From Mycolicibacterium aurum (GTDB taxonomy: Bacteria > Actinomycetota > Actinomycetes > Mycobacteriales > Mycobacteriaceae), in the NCBI RefSeq assembly GCF_900637195.1, contig NZ_LR134356.1, positions 4,402,001 through 4,466,000 of the forward strand: a stretch of DNA of 64,000 bases, given 5' to 3'. Both the position numbers and the translations under genes were made by a program. A model generated the notes under the pieces. The model saw only the letters and a list, made by a program, of their open reading frames with translations, searched no databases and was not told the origin of the DNA. Each line of letters opens with the position of its first letter. The first letter of the stretch is position 1. Positions 49,305-58,248 of this stretch are shown here, in pieces.

Positions 49305-49985
49305 ATGCGGCGAGCAAAAGCAGCAATTCTCGGCATCTGCATCCTGGTCACCGGGTGCGGCAACATCAGTAGCGCGGACACGGCGCCGCCGCCGAGCCGC
49401 ACGTTGATCCCGCGGCCGCTGGTGGAACGGGAGCTGGGTGAATTGCTCGTGGCCCCCGAACAGGTGGCTGCGGCGATGGGGGTGCCGGCGATGACGGCCA
49501 TCGAGGCACAGACCTCGATGTCGGACAACAGCGCGATCATGGCACCGCCGGAATGCCTGGCGATCGACGGCGCCGCCGAACTGCAGGTCTACGCCAACAG
49601 CGGCTACCTGGCCGAACGCGATCAGAGCCTCAACGACGGCGAAGGCTGGAAAACCTACGTGAAGCAGTCGGTCGTGCTGTTTCCGTATCTGGAGAAGGCC
49701 GCCGAGTTCTTCGACGCCTCCGTCGAGCAGTGGCCCTCGTGCCATGAGTACTCCCACACGCAGAGCGGTTCACAGTGGTCGGTCGGCGAGATCGTCACCG
49801 CGGACCGCACGCTGAGCACCGTCGCCACCCAACGGGATGCGGCGGCTCCGGGCTGGGGATGCGGGCGCGCGCTGGTGCAGCGCAACAACGTGATCGTCGA
49901 CGTCAACACGTGTAGCGCCAACCCGGCCGGGTCGGCGTTGACCATCGCCCAGCAGGTTGCCGCCAACGTCGACGCGCACTGGTAG
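49305..49985 (+). CDS. PknH-sensor-like secreted lipoprotein
   Basis: This 226-residue lipoprotein has a signal peptide MRRAKAAILGICILVTGC with the lipobox VTGC. The mature part resembles the PknH_C-like extracellular sensor domain found in many mycobacterial lipoproteins (LppH, LpqQ): ELLVAPEQVAAAMGVPAM, then PPECLAI, a central VVLFPYLEKAAEFFDASVEQWPSC and GWGCGRALVQRNNVIVDVNTC, with four paired cysteines. The ATG at 49305 gives a proper signal peptide. It lies 71 bases ahead of tap on the same strand; no functional link is apparent. Confidence 0.82.
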   Translation: MRRAKAAILGICILVTGCGNISSADTAPPPSRTLIPRPLVERELGELLVAPEQVAAAMGVPAMTAIEAQTSMSDNSAIMAPPECLAIDGAAELQVYANSGYLAERDQSLNDGEGWKTYVKQSVVLFPYLEKAAEFFDASVEQWPSCHEYSHTQSGSQWSVGEIVTADRTLSTVATQRDAAAPGWGCGRALVQRNNVIVDVNTCSANPAGSALTIAQQVAANVDAHW

Positions 49986-50036
49986 GGCCGGACAGCCGGA
50001 AACGAAAAGAGGTCGTTCCGCCGCCGCCCGCGCTGC

Positions 50037-50042
50037 TACATT
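50037..50042 (+). promoter_or_regulatory. -10 box of tap with AT-rich patch upstream
   Basis: TACATT fits the -10 consensus. About 17 bases upstream a weak -35 region (CGTTCC) is preceded by AAACGAAAAGA, the only AT-rich patch there. WhiB7-activated mycobacterial promoters have an AT-rich element just upstream of the -35, and Rv1258c is a known WhiB7 target, so this is compatible with the same control. Confidence 0.35.
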
Positions 50043-50056
50043 CGCCGCGATATCCC

Positions 50057-51328
50057 ATGACGCAACCGACGGCGACCGCGGGCAGACGCACCCCGCTGCT
50101 CCTGATCATGTTCGCGGCGCTGATGGCCGGTGCGGGCAACGGCATCTCGATCGTCGCGTTCCCGTGGCTGGTGCTGCAGCGCAACGGCTCAGCCCTCGAT
50201 GCCTCGATCGTCGCGATGGCGGGCACGCTGCCCCTGCTGGCCGCGACCGTGCTCGCCGGGGCCGCCGTGGATTTCCTGGGCCGCAGGCGGGTCTCGATGA
50301 TCTCCGACACGCTGTCGGCCCTGTCCGTGGCCGCGGTGCCGGTGCTCGCGCTGATATTCGGGGCGCACGTGATCAACGTCGCGGTACTGGCCGGGCTGGC
50401 GGCGCTCGGCGCGTTCTTCGATCCGGCGGGGATGACAGCGCGGGAGACGATGCTGCCGGAGGCCGCCCAGCGCGCCGGCTGGACACTCGACCACGCGAAC
50501 TCGGTCTACGAAGCCATCTTCAACCTGGCCTACATCGTCGGTCCCGGCATCGGCGGACTGCTGATCGCGACCCTCGGCGGCATCGACACCATGTGGGTGA
50601 CCGCCGGTGCGTTCGTCCTGTCGATCGTCGCGATCGGCGTGCTTCGACTGGAGGGCGCGGGCAAGCCCGACCCGTCGGCGATGTCCGCCGGTGTATGGGC
50701 GGGGATCGTCGAAGGTCTGCGCTTCGTGTGGAACTCCAAGGTGCTGCGGACGTTGGCGTTCGTGGATCTGGCGGCGACCGGGCTGTACATGCCGATGGAA
50801 AGCGTGCTGTTCCCGAAGTACTTCACCGACCGCAACGAGCCCGCGCAGCTCGGCTGGGTGTTGATGGCGCTGAGTATCGGCGGCCTGGTCGGTGCGCTCG
50901 GGTATGCCGTGATGTCGAAGTACATGAAGCGACGCACCGTCATGCTGACCGCCGTGCTGACCCTGGGGGTGGCGATGACGGTGATCGCGTTCCTACCGCC
51001 GCTGCCCGTCATCCTGCTGCTGTGCGTGGTCGTCGGCTTCGTCTACGGACCGATCGCACCGATCTACAACTACGTGATGCAGACCCGCGCGCCGCAGCAT
51101 CTGCGCGGACGCGTGGTCGGGGTGATGGGGTCGCTGGCGTACGCCGCGGGCCCGCTCGGGCTGATCCTGGCCGGCCCGCTCGCCGACGCCAGCGGGTTGC
51201 ACGCCACATTCCTGGCGCTGTCGCTGCCGATGCTGGCCCTTGGTGTCGCGGCGGTGTTCATGCCTGCGCTACGGGACCTGGACAGCCCGCCGGGCGACGG
51301 GGCTAGAGCGGACTCAGGTATTCCTTGA
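50057..51328 (+). CDS. tap: Tap-like multidrug efflux MFS transporter
   Basis: This 423-residue 12-helix major facilitator closely follows M. tuberculosis Tap (Rv1258c) as I recall it: VSIVAFPWLVLQRNGS-like start (here ISIVAFPWLVLQRNGSA), FLGRRRVSM in the loop between helices 2 and 3, LPEAAQRAGWTLD and VLFPKYFTD. Tap exports tetracycline, spectinomycin and some other drugs and contributes to intrinsic resistance in mycobacteria. The 3' end overlaps a small convergent gene by 26 bases. The ATG at 50057 begins MTQPTATAGRRTPLLLIMF. Confidence 0.92.
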   Translation: MTQPTATAGRRTPLLLIMFAALMAGAGNGISIVAFPWLVLQRNGSALDASIVAMAGTLPLLAATVLAGAAVDFLGRRRVSMISDTLSALSVAAVPVLALIFGAHVINVAVLAGLAALGAFFDPAGMTARETMLPEAAQRAGWTLDHANSVYEAIFNLAYIVGPGIGGLLIATLGGIDTMWVTAGAFVLSIVAIGVLRLEGAGKPDPSAMSAGVWAGIVEGLRFVWNSKVLRTLAFVDLAATGLYMPMESVLFPKYFTDRNEPAQLGWVLMALSIGGLVGALGYAVMSKYMKRRTVMLTAVLTLGVAMTVIAFLPPLPVILLLCVVVGFVYGPIAPIYNYVMQTRAPQHLRGRVVGVMGSLAYAAGPLGLILAGPLADASGLHATFLALSLPMLALGVAAVFMPALRDLDSPPGDGARADSGIP

Positions 51329-51647
51329 GGAACCGGCCGACGGCGCGCAACCAGCGGCGGCGGGCGGTCTGCGACATGTCCTCGACCAGATCGAGATCGG
51401 CGATGACGTAACCGCCGTCGGCCCGGTACCACATACCGGCCATACACAATTCGATGGCCGCCATCGTCGTCACCCGTCCGGGTGCGATCGCGTCGAGGCG
51501 ATCATCCGGCACGAACGCCGGGTACGTCGATCCGATCCGGTCCGCGACGGCGCGCACATGGATCTCCAGCGCGAGGGTCGACAACAGCGCCGACCGCTCC
51601 CTGTTCTGCAATGTCTTCATCTGGGCGAAGACCACACTGTCCCGCAT
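51303..51647 (-). CDS. 114-residue hypothetical protein
   Basis: This small, soluble, mostly helical protein begins MRDSVVFAQMKTLQNRER and contains a Met-rich AAIELCMAGMWYRADGGYVIADL. It ends ARRRWLRAVGRFLKEYLSPL. I do not recognise a family. The ATG at 51647 is supported by a minus-strand TATTCT -10 seven bases upstream (leaderless). It overlaps the 3' end of tap and is divergent from the FAD-linked oxidase, with an 11-bp tandem repeat between the two promoters. Confidence 0.65.
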   Translation of the reverse strand: MRDSVVFAQMKTLQNRERSALLSTLALEIHVRAVADRIGSTYPAFVPDDRLDAIAPGRVTTMAAIELCMAGMWYRADGGYVIADLDLVEDMSQTARRRWLRAVGRFLKEYLSPL

Positions 51648-51660
51648 GCCACGAAGAATA

Positions 51661-51682
51661 GCCGTAACACGGCCGTAACATG
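51661..51682. repeat. Tandem 11-bp repeat between divergent promoters
   Basis: GCCGTAACACG and GCCGTAACATG are adjacent, one helical turn apart. They lie between a minus-strand -10 (51660-51655) and the plus-strand -10 at 51696, covering both upstream promoter regions. This is a strong candidate operator for a dimeric regulator. Confidence 0.55.
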
Positions 51683-51695
51683 AATTTGCCCGCCC

Positions 51696-51701
51696 TACAC
51701 T
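51696..51701 (+). promoter_or_regulatory. -10 box of leaderless FAD-linked oxidase transcript
   Basis: TACACT is followed by six bases and then the GTG start at 51708, the standard spacing for a leaderless mycobacterial mRNA. Confidence 0.5.
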
Positions 51702-51707
51702 GGCGTT

Positions 51708-53069
51708 GTGCAGCAGCTGGCGAGCCTGATCACCGAATTGCCCGACGGCACCGTCGTCACCGATCCGGACATCCTGGAGTCCTACCGGTTCGACCGGGCG
51801 GCCGATCCGGGTGCCGGCACCCCGATCGCCGTCGTCCGGCCGCGCCGCACCGAAGAGGTCCAGGCGGTACTGCGGTGGGCCACCACCCACCGGATCGCCG
51901 TGGTGCCACGTGGCATGGGCACCGGATTATCCGGTGGCGCAACAGCACTCGATGGCGGCATCGTGCTGAGCACCGAGAAGATGCGCGACATCTCGGTGGA
52001 CCCGATCACCCGCACCGCCGTCGTCCAGCCCGGCCTGCTCAACGCCGAGGTGAAGAAGGCCGTCGCCGAGTACGGCCTGTGGTACCCGCCCGACCCGTCG
52101 TCGTATGAGATCTGCAGCATCGGCGGCAACATCGCCACCAATGCCGGCGGGCTGTGCTGCGTGAAGTACGGGGTCACCACCGATTACGTGCTGGGGCTGC
52201 AGGTGGTGCTGGCTGACGGCACCGCGGTGCGGCTCGGCGGCCCGCGGCTCAAAGACGTCGCCGGGCTGTCGCTGACCAAGCTCTTCGTCGGCAGCGAGGG
52301 CACCCTCGGCGTGGTCACGGAGGTCACCCTGAAGCTCTTGCCCGCCCAGACCGGTGCGTGCACCGTCGTCGCGACGTTCGACTCCGTCGAGGACGCCGCC
52401 AACGCCGTCGTCGCGATCACCGGCAAGATCCGGCCGTCGATGCTGGAGTTCATGGACTCGGCGGCGATCAACGCCGTCGAGGACAAGTTGAAGATGGGGC
52501 TGGACCGCCACGCCGCCGCCATGATGGTCGCCGCGTCCGACGATCGAGGTCCGGCCGGCGCGCAGGATGCCGAGTTCATGGCTGCGGTGTTCACCGAACA
52601 CGCTGCGAAGGAAGTCTTTTCGACGTCCGACCCCGAGGAAGGTGAGGCGTTTGTCGCCGCCCGCCGCTTCGCGATCCCCGCGGTGGAGGCCAAGGGCTCA
52701 CTCCTACTCGAGGACGTCGGGGTTCCCCTGCCCGCGCTGGCCGAACTCGTCGCAGGGGTGGGCAAGATCGCGGCCAACCGGGACGTGATGATCTCGGTGA
52801 TCGCCCACGCCGGGGACGGAAACACCCACCCGCTGATCGTGTTCGACCCCGCCGACGCCGACATGGAGCAGCGGGCCCAACAGGCTTTCGGCGAGATCAT
52901 GGACCTCGCGGTCGGGCTGGGCGGGACGATCACCGGCGAGCACGGCGTCGGGCGGCTCAAACGCCCGTGGCTGGCCGGTCAGCTGGGTCCGGAGGCGATG
53001 GAACTGAACCGGCGGATCAAGACCGCGCTCGACCCGGACGGGATCCTCAACCCCGGCGCGGCGATCTGA
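51708..53069 (+). CDS. FAD-linked oxidase, GlcD/D-lactate dehydrogenase type (Rv1257c)
   Basis: This 453-residue flavoenzyme of the VAO/PCMH superfamily has an FAD-binding N-domain with VVPRGMGTGLSGGATALDGGIVLS (about 65-88) and a second PCMH segment SSYEICSIGGNIATNAGG. Its C-terminal cap ends in IAHAGDGNTHPLIVFDP and GTITGEHGVGRLKRPWL, the family's active-site histidine region. It should oxidise a 2-hydroxy acid such as glycolate or D-lactate. There are no GlcE/GlcF partners, so it probably passes electrons to another acceptor. The leaderless GTG start is supported by the TACACT -10. Confidence 0.9.
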   Translation: MQQLASLITELPDGTVVTDPDILESYRFDRAADPGAGTPIAVVRPRRTEEVQAVLRWATTHRIAVVPRGMGTGLSGGATALDGGIVLSTEKMRDISVDPITRTAVVQPGLLNAEVKKAVAEYGLWYPPDPSSYEICSIGGNIATNAGGLCCVKYGVTTDYVLGLQVVLADGTAVRLGGPRLKDVAGLSLTKLFVGSEGTLGVVTEVTLKLLPAQTGACTVVATFDSVEDAANAVVAITGKIRPSMLEFMDSAAINAVEDKLKMGLDRHAAAMMVAASDDRGPAGAQDAEFMAAVFTEHAAKEVFSTSDPEEGEAFVAARRFAIPAVEAKGSLLLEDVGVPLPALAELVAGVGKIAANRDVMISVIAHAGDGNTHPLIVFDPADADMEQRAQQAFGEIMDLAVGLGGTITGEHGVGRLKRPWLAGQLGPEAMELNRRIKTALDPDGILNPGAAI

Positions 53070-53118
53070 CGCCGATCTCCGGCGAGGTCACCCTCCATCG
53101 CGTCACCACGCGACATCA

Positions 53119-53147
53119 TTGACATCTTCCGTCAGTTGTCCTACGAA
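53119..53147 (+). promoter_or_regulatory. Predicted promoter of cyp130
   Basis: A perfect -35 TTGACA (53119-53124), a 17-base spacer and TACGAA (53142-53147) lie six bases before the ATG at 53154, so the transcript would be leaderless or nearly so. GACATC occurs twice around the -35 (53112-53117, 53121-53126) and may be part of a TetR-type operator. Confidence 0.5.
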
Positions 53148-53153
53148 TAAGAC

Positions 53154-54395
53154 ATGATCGCAGTTTTGTCTCAGGAGTTGCCCGCCCGGTTCGAACTGGC
53201 CGACGCGTCGACCTGGGCCGACCCGTGGCCGATGTACCGGTCGCTGCGCGATCACGACCCCGTGCACCACGTCGTGCCGGCCGACAAGCCCGACCATGAC
53301 TACTACGTGCTGTCCCGGCACGCCGATATCTGGGCCGCCGCGCGGGACCACCAGACGTTCTCGTCGGCGCAGGGCCTGACCGTCAACTACGGCGAGCTGG
53401 ACCTCATCGGGCTCGCCGACAACCCGCCGATGGTGATGCAGGATCCGCCCGTGCACACCGAGTTCCGCAAGCTGGTGGCCCGCGGATTCACCCCTCGGCA
53501 GGTGGAGGCCGTCGAGCCCAAGGTCCGCGAGTACGTGATCGAGCGGATCGACGCGCTACGGGCCAACGGTGGCGGCGACATCGTCGCCGAACTCTTCAAG
53601 CCGCTGCCGTCGATGGTCGTGGCGCACTACCTCGGCGTACCCGAGGCCGACCGCGGCAAGTTCGACGGCTGGACCGACGCGATCGTCGCCGCCAACACCG
53701 CCGAAGGTGGAATCGGTGGAGCGCTCGGGACTGTCGGCGATGCGCTGGGCGAGATGATGGCGTACTTCACCGCGCTCATCGAACTCCGCAGGGCCGAACC
53801 CGAGGATGACACGGTGTCCCATCTGGTGGCCGCAGGTGTCGGCGCCGACGGCGATGTCGCCGGGGTGCTGTCGGTGCTGGCGTTCACGTTCACAATGGTC
53901 ACCGGCGGCAACGACACCACCACCGGCATGCTCGGCGGCGCCGTCCAACTACTGCACCAGCGGCCGGATCAACGGCAATTGCTGGTGCGCGACCCCGGGC
54001 TGATCGGCGACGCCGTCGACGAGCTCCTGCGATTGACGTCGCCGGTACAGATGTTGGGGCGCACGGTGACCCGGGACGTCACGATCGGCGACACCCGGAT
54101 TCCCGAGGGCCGCCGGGCGATGCTCCTGTACGGGTCGGGCAACCGGGACGAGCGCCACTACGGCGACGACGCGGGCGAGCTCGACATCACCCGCAAGCCG
54201 CGGAACATCCTGACCTTCAGCCACGGCGCACACCACTGCCTCGGCGCGGCTGCGGCGCGAATGCAGTCGCGGGTCGCGCTGACCGAATTACTCTCCCGCA
54301 TTCCGGATTTCGAGGTCGACGAATCCGGGATCACCTGGGCCGGCGGCAGCTACGTGCGCCGGCCGGTGTCGGTGCCGTTCCGGGTGACGCACTGA
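53154..54395 (+). CDS. cyp130: Cytochrome P450 CYP130
   Basis: This 413-residue heme monooxygenase has the I-helix GGNDTTTG oxygen-activation motif, the K-helix pair DELLR, and the heme loop FSHGAHHCLG with thiolate ligand Cys362. Long stretches such as DHQTFSSAQGLTVNYGEL and PPMVMQDPPVHTEFRKLV agree with M. tuberculosis CYP130 (Rv1256c) as I remember it. CYP130 binds azoles and N-demethylates some dextromethorphan-like amines; the natural substrate is unknown. Its stop overlaps the TetR gene by one base (TGATG). Confidence 0.94.
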   Translation: MIAVLSQELPARFELADASTWADPWPMYRSLRDHDPVHHVVPADKPDHDYYVLSRHADIWAAARDHQTFSSAQGLTVNYGELDLIGLADNPPMVMQDPPVHTEFRKLVARGFTPRQVEAVEPKVREYVIERIDALRANGGGDIVAELFKPLPSMVVAHYLGVPEADRGKFDGWTDAIVAANTAEGGIGGALGTVGDALGEMMAYFTALIELRRAEPEDDTVSHLVAAGVGADGDVAGVLSVLAFTFTMVTGGNDTTTGMLGGAVQLLHQRPDQRQLLVRDPGLIGDAVDELLRLTSPVQMLGRTVTRDVTIGDTRIPEGRRAMLLYGSGNRDERHYGDDAGELDITRKPRNILTFSHGAHHCLGAAAARMQSRVALTELLSRIPDFEVDESGITWAGGSYVRRPVSVPFRVTH

Positions 54396-54985
54396 TGGCG
54401 GGCGACTGGCTGGCGGGACGCCGCACCGAGGTGGCCGCCGACCGCATTCTGGACGCGGCGGGTGAGCTGTTCGCCGCCCAGCCCGCCGCCACGGTCGGCA
54501 TGCACGAGATCGCCGCGGCAGCAGGCTGTTCCCGCGCAACCCTGTACCGGTACTTCGAGAACCGGGAAGCGCTGTACACGGCGTACGTGCACCGGGAGAG
54601 CTACCGGCTCTACCGCGAGATGACCGAGCAGATCATGTCGTTCGACGATCCGCGAGAGCGGCTGATCGAAGGCATGGTGTCGTCCCTGCGCAACGTGCGT
54701 GAAAGTCCGGCACTGGCATCGTGGTTCGCCACCGCCCAACGGCCCATCGGCGCGGAGATGGCCGAGGAGTCCGAGGTAATCAAGGCCTTGACGGAGGCGT
54801 TCGTCATCTCCCTCGGGCCTGACGACGCCGACCTGGTCGCCCATCGCGCGCGCTGGCTGGTGCGCGTCATGACCTCGCTGATGTTGTTCCCCGGCCACGA
54901 CGAAGCCGACGAGCGCAGCATGCTCGAAGAGTTCGTCGTCCCGATCGTGCTACCGAAGCGCTCGGCCGATCACGGCGCGCAGTGA
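54395..54985 (+). CDS. TetR-family regulator (Rv1255c type)
   Basis: This 196-residue repressor has an N-terminal helix-turn-helix (about 14-58): RILDAAGELFAAQPAATVGMHEIA, then AAAGCSRATLYRYFENREALYTAY. A helical ligand domain follows (60-190). The ATG overlaps the cyp130 stop (TGATG), so it is made with the P450 and probably represses the cyp130 promoter until a substrate-like ligand binds. In M. tuberculosis the same pair is Rv1256c/Rv1255c. No other target is apparent nearby. Confidence 0.92.
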   Translation: MAGDWLAGRRTEVAADRILDAAGELFAAQPAATVGMHEIAAAAGCSRATLYRYFENREALYTAYVHRESYRLYREMTEQIMSFDDPRERLIEGMVSSLRNVRESPALASWFATAQRPIGAEMAEESEVIKALTEAFVISLGPDDADLVAHRARWLVRVMTSLMLFPGHDEADERSMLEEFVVPIVLPKRSADHGAQ

Positions 54986-54994
54986 GTCTGCGCC

Positions 54995-57376
54995 CTACTG
55001 CCGGGCCATCGAGATGGTCATCTTGTCCTGCGGCGTGATGAGGTGGTCGTGGGCGTCGTCACCGACGTCGATCCTCACCCAGTCGATGGTGCCCGTGAAG
55101 CGATTGCCGTGCGGGCCATAGTCCGGTGAGGTCGGCGAGCCGGTGTCGGACCCGACGTCGCAGGCCTCGTCGGCGGAGAACGCCATCGGTTCGGTCCGCT
55201 CGACTCGCCCTGTCCCGACGGGCTTTCCGTCGCAATAGAGCGTGACAGTGCCACCTTTGGCCAAACCGCCGCCGTCGTAAGCGAATTCGAAGCCGACGTG
55301 ATGCTGCCCCGGCGGAATCGGTTGATCGGCCGTGACGTAGTAGTAGTCGATGCCGAAGAAGTTGTAGCAGTACTTCAGCCGGTTCTCGTGGGTGTACAGG
55401 CACCAGCCGCCCACGCCGCCACCCTGGCTGACGATGACACCCTTGGCGCCGTCATCCGGAACCGAGATCATCGCCGTCACCGAATGCGAGCGGTTCTTGA
55501 TGTTCAGCACGCAGTTCTCCAGCAGCCGCATGCCGGAGAACAGCATCTGCGTGGTTCCCTTGATCAACTGCGGCCTGCCGGCGATGCCGGAATCGAAACG
55601 CTCGAACGAGCGATCGTCGATCGGCACCACGTTGTACTTGACCGCCTCGATCAGCCAAAGTCGTTGCAGGTCAGCGAGCTTCTCGGGATGCTCGGCCGCG
55701 AGGTCGTGGGCCTGCGTCCAGTCGTCGGGGGCGTAGAGCTCCCAGACGTCCTCCTCGAGGGTCGGATGCTGGACGAGCCACGGCGTGCGATGCTTGGTGA
55801 CCGCGGTCCAGCCCTTGTGGTAGATGCCCCGGTTGCCGAACATCTCGAAGTACTGCACGGTGTGCGTTTCCTCCGCGTCGCGGCTGCGCAACGTGGGCAT
55901 CATGCTGACCCCCTCGAGCGGGGCCTGCTGGATGCTGTTCACCACCGTGGGGGCAGGCAGGTTCGCGGCCTCGAGGATCGTCGGCACCACGTCGATGACG
56001 TGGTGGAACTGATCGCGTGTCTCACCTTTGGCCGTAATCCCTTTCGGCCAGTGGACGATTGTCCCGTTACGCGTGCCACCCCAGTGGGACGCGACCTGCT
56101 TGGTCCACTGATACGGTCCGCACAGCGCGTGCGCCCACCCGACGGCGTAGTGGTTGTACGCGGCGGGGGTCCCGAAGTCGTCGATCTTCGACAGCAGGAA
56201 CTCCGTGGTCTCGATGCCCGCCAGGCCGTTCAGTGTGCACATCTCGTTGAAACAGCCGTTCGGCGTGCCTTCGGCCGACGCACCGTTGTCGCCGATGATG
56301 TAGTAGATCAGCGTGTTGTCGAGGACCCCGAGATCGTCGATCGCGTCGACCACCCGGCCGACCTCGTAGTCGGTCTGCTCGAGGAAGCCGGCGTAGATCT
56401 CCATCTGCCGGGCGAGCACAGGTTTCAGTTCGGCGGGCATGTCGTCCCACGCCGGGATCTCGTCGTGGCGTGCGGTCAACTCCGCATTCTCGGGGACGAC
56501 GCCCAGCGCTTTCTGCTTGGGCAGCATGGTCTCCCGCAGGACGTCCCACCCGTCGTCGAACTTGCCGCGGTACTTGTCCGACCACTCCTTGGGCACATGG
56601 TGGGGCGCGTGCGTGGCGCCCGGCGCGAAGTACATGAAGAACGGCTTGTCCGGTGCCAATGCCTTCTGCTGGCGTACCCAGGTGATCGCGCGATCGGCCA
56701 GATCCTCGGTGAGCGTGTAGCCCTCCTCCGGCGTCTTCTCCGGTTCGACAGGTGTGGTGCCCTCGTACAGGCCCGGGTAGTACTGGTTGGCTTCTCCCCC
56801 GATGAATCCGTAGAAGTGCTCGAAGCCAGATCCCGTGGGCCACTGCCCGAACGGCCCGACCGGTGAGACCTCCCACACCGGCACCTCGTGGCACTTGCCG
56901 AACTGGCTGGTCGAGTACCCGTTCAGGCGCAGCGTTTCGGCAACGGGAGCTTTGTCCTTCGGCCGGATGCTGGAGTAGCCCGGCGCCGATGTGGCGATCT
57001 CGGTGACCCCACCCATCCCTACCGAGTGATGATTGCGCCCGGTCAGCAGAGCCTGACGGGTGGGCGAGCACAGGGCCGTGGTGTGGAACCTGTTGAGCTT
57101 CACACCATTGGCCGCGAGCCGCTCCGCGGTCGGCGTATTGCACGGACCGCCGAAGGCCGAGCTGGCGCCGAAGCCCACGTCGTCGAGGAGAACGATCAGG
57201 ATATTGGGAGCGCCTTCGGGCGGCCGCAGCATCGTGATGGGCGGATACGTGGTATCGGGATCTCTGGCGTCGTAGGTGGTCAACCCGACGTGCTGCGGGT
57301 CAGGAATCGGAAGAATGTTGCGCGCGACATCATTCGAACCTGCTGACGTTGGACCCTGAGCTGATGATTCAGACAA
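54995..57376 (-). CDS. Arylsulfatase (AtsD-like)
   Basis: This 793-residue type I sulfatase starts at the TTG at 57376, six bases after GAGAGGA; an upstream ATG has no ribosome site. The metal site begins ILIVLLDDVGFGASS. The signature CSPTRQALLTGRN places the formylglycine-forming Cys at about 103. A long catalytic domain is followed by a C-terminal lectin-like beta domain (DGGGLAKGGTVTLYCDGKPVG). There is no signal peptide, as in mycobacterial AtsD and AtsB. It cleaves sulfate esters; the natural substrate is unknown. No formylglycine-generating enzyme lies in the window. Confidence 0.92.
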   Translation of the reverse strand: MSESSAQGPTSAGSNDVARNILPIPDPQHVGLTTYDARDPDTTYPPITMLRPPEGAPNILIVLLDDVGFGASSAFGGPCNTPTAERLAANGVKLNRFHTTALCSPTRQALLTGRNHHSVGMGGVTEIATSAPGYSSIRPKDKAPVAETLRLNGYSTSQFGKCHEVPVWEVSPVGPFGQWPTGSGFEHFYGFIGGEANQYYPGLYEGTTPVEPEKTPEEGYTLTEDLADRAITWVRQQKALAPDKPFFMYFAPGATHAPHHVPKEWSDKYRGKFDDGWDVLRETMLPKQKALGVVPENAELTARHDEIPAWDDMPAELKPVLARQMEIYAGFLEQTDYEVGRVVDAIDDLGVLDNTLIYYIIGDNGASAEGTPNGCFNEMCTLNGLAGIETTEFLLSKIDDFGTPAAYNHYAVGWAHALCGPYQWTKQVASHWGGTRNGTIVHWPKGITAKGETRDQFHHVIDVVPTILEAANLPAPTVVNSIQQAPLEGVSMMPTLRSRDAEETHTVQYFEMFGNRGIYHKGWTAVTKHRTPWLVQHPTLEEDVWELYAPDDWTQAHDLAAEHPEKLADLQRLWLIEAVKYNVVPIDDRSFERFDSGIAGRPQLIKGTTQMLFSGMRLLENCVLNIKNRSHSVTAMISVPDDGAKGVIVSQGGGVGGWCLYTHENRLKYCYNFFGIDYYYVTADQPIPPGQHHVGFEFAYDGGGLAKGGTVTLYCDGKPVGTGRVERTEPMAFSADEACDVGSDTGSPTSPDYGPHGNRFTGTIDWVRIDVGDDAHDHLITPQDKMTISMARQ

Positions 57377-57503
57377 GGCTGTCCTCTCGACCTGAGAGCC
57401 ACACTTCTTGGGCTCTGCGGAGGCAAGAATAGGCCGTGCACTCACCGAGTGCCGGATATTGACACGGTCGACGATCACACGTCACCGCGTCGTCACCGTC
57501 CCG

Positions 57504-58220
57504 CTACGCCACCCAGTAGGCCTGCGCCTTGACCGACTTTCGCGGAATCTTGAAGTCCTCCCGCAACACCTTGGCGACCTCGCGTGTGGTGCGGTTGTCG
57601 CACGCCACCCAACCGAAGTGGTCGGACGCATCGAAGGCGGCCGAGCCGACCGCCGCGACCAGCGCGGCACCGGCGTCCTCACGCTCCACCCACGTCACGT
57701 CGGCACTGCGGCGCACCGGCAGCTGCCTGTCGTCGTCGTGCGCAGCTTCGAGGAAGATCTGCGCAGGCGTATCACCGATGGCGTCGAGCAGCGAGTTGAT
57801 GGCCGGCAGCGAGGCCGTGTCACCCACGATCACGTAACCGGCCGGCGCCGGCTCCGGCAGCGAGAAGTTGCTGCCGAGCACCGTGGCCTCGATCGTGTCC
57901 CCGGGCTCGGCCAGCTGCGCCCAGCGCGACGCGATGCCGTCGTGCAAGGCGAACTCGACGTCGACCGTGCCGTTGGCGGGATCGGGGTCGACCAGCGTGT
58001 ATCCCCGCTGGTGCAGCTTCTCGCCGTCGGTGAACCACATCCTGATCCACATGGTGGGGTGCAGCGTCCGGCCCGCAAGCAGTTCGTCCGCCTGGAAGCT
58101 CAACCTCAGGTAATGGGGGGTGACCTGGGTGCGTCCGGTCACGGTGAGTTCGTAGTCGCCCGCCCGCATCAGCTTGAGCACCGCACCGGCGAAGCCACGC
58201 GAGCGCTTGGTGTCCGACAT
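57504..58220 (-). CDS. Siderophore-interacting FAD/NAD(P)H ferric reductase
   Basis: This 238-residue protein of the SIP/ViuB family reduces ferric siderophores inside the cell. It has an N-terminal FAD domain with QVTPHYLRLSF and HQRGYTLVDPD (the RxYT FAD motif, about 85-92). The C-terminal NAD(P)H domain contains AGYVIVGDTASLPAINSLL and FGWVACDNRTTREVAKVLR. The ATG at 58220 follows GGAAGAGGTG. An IdeR iron box lies about 29 bases upstream, so it should be expressed in iron limitation. The arylsulfatase downstream is probably separate. Confidence 0.92.
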   Translation of the reverse strand: MSDTKRSRGFAGAVLKLMRAGDYELTVTGRTQVTPHYLRLSFQADELLAGRTLHPTMWIRMWFTDGEKLHQRGYTLVDPDPANGTVDVEFALHDGIASRWAQLAEPGDTIEATVLGSNFSLPEPAPAGYVIVGDTASLPAINSLLDAIGDTPAQIFLEAAHDDDRQLPVRRSADVTWVEREDAGAALVAAVGSAAFDASDHFGWVACDNRTTREVAKVLREDFKIPRKSVKAQAYWVA

Positions 58221-58248
58221 GGACTCATCACCTCTTCCGTGCAATTAG

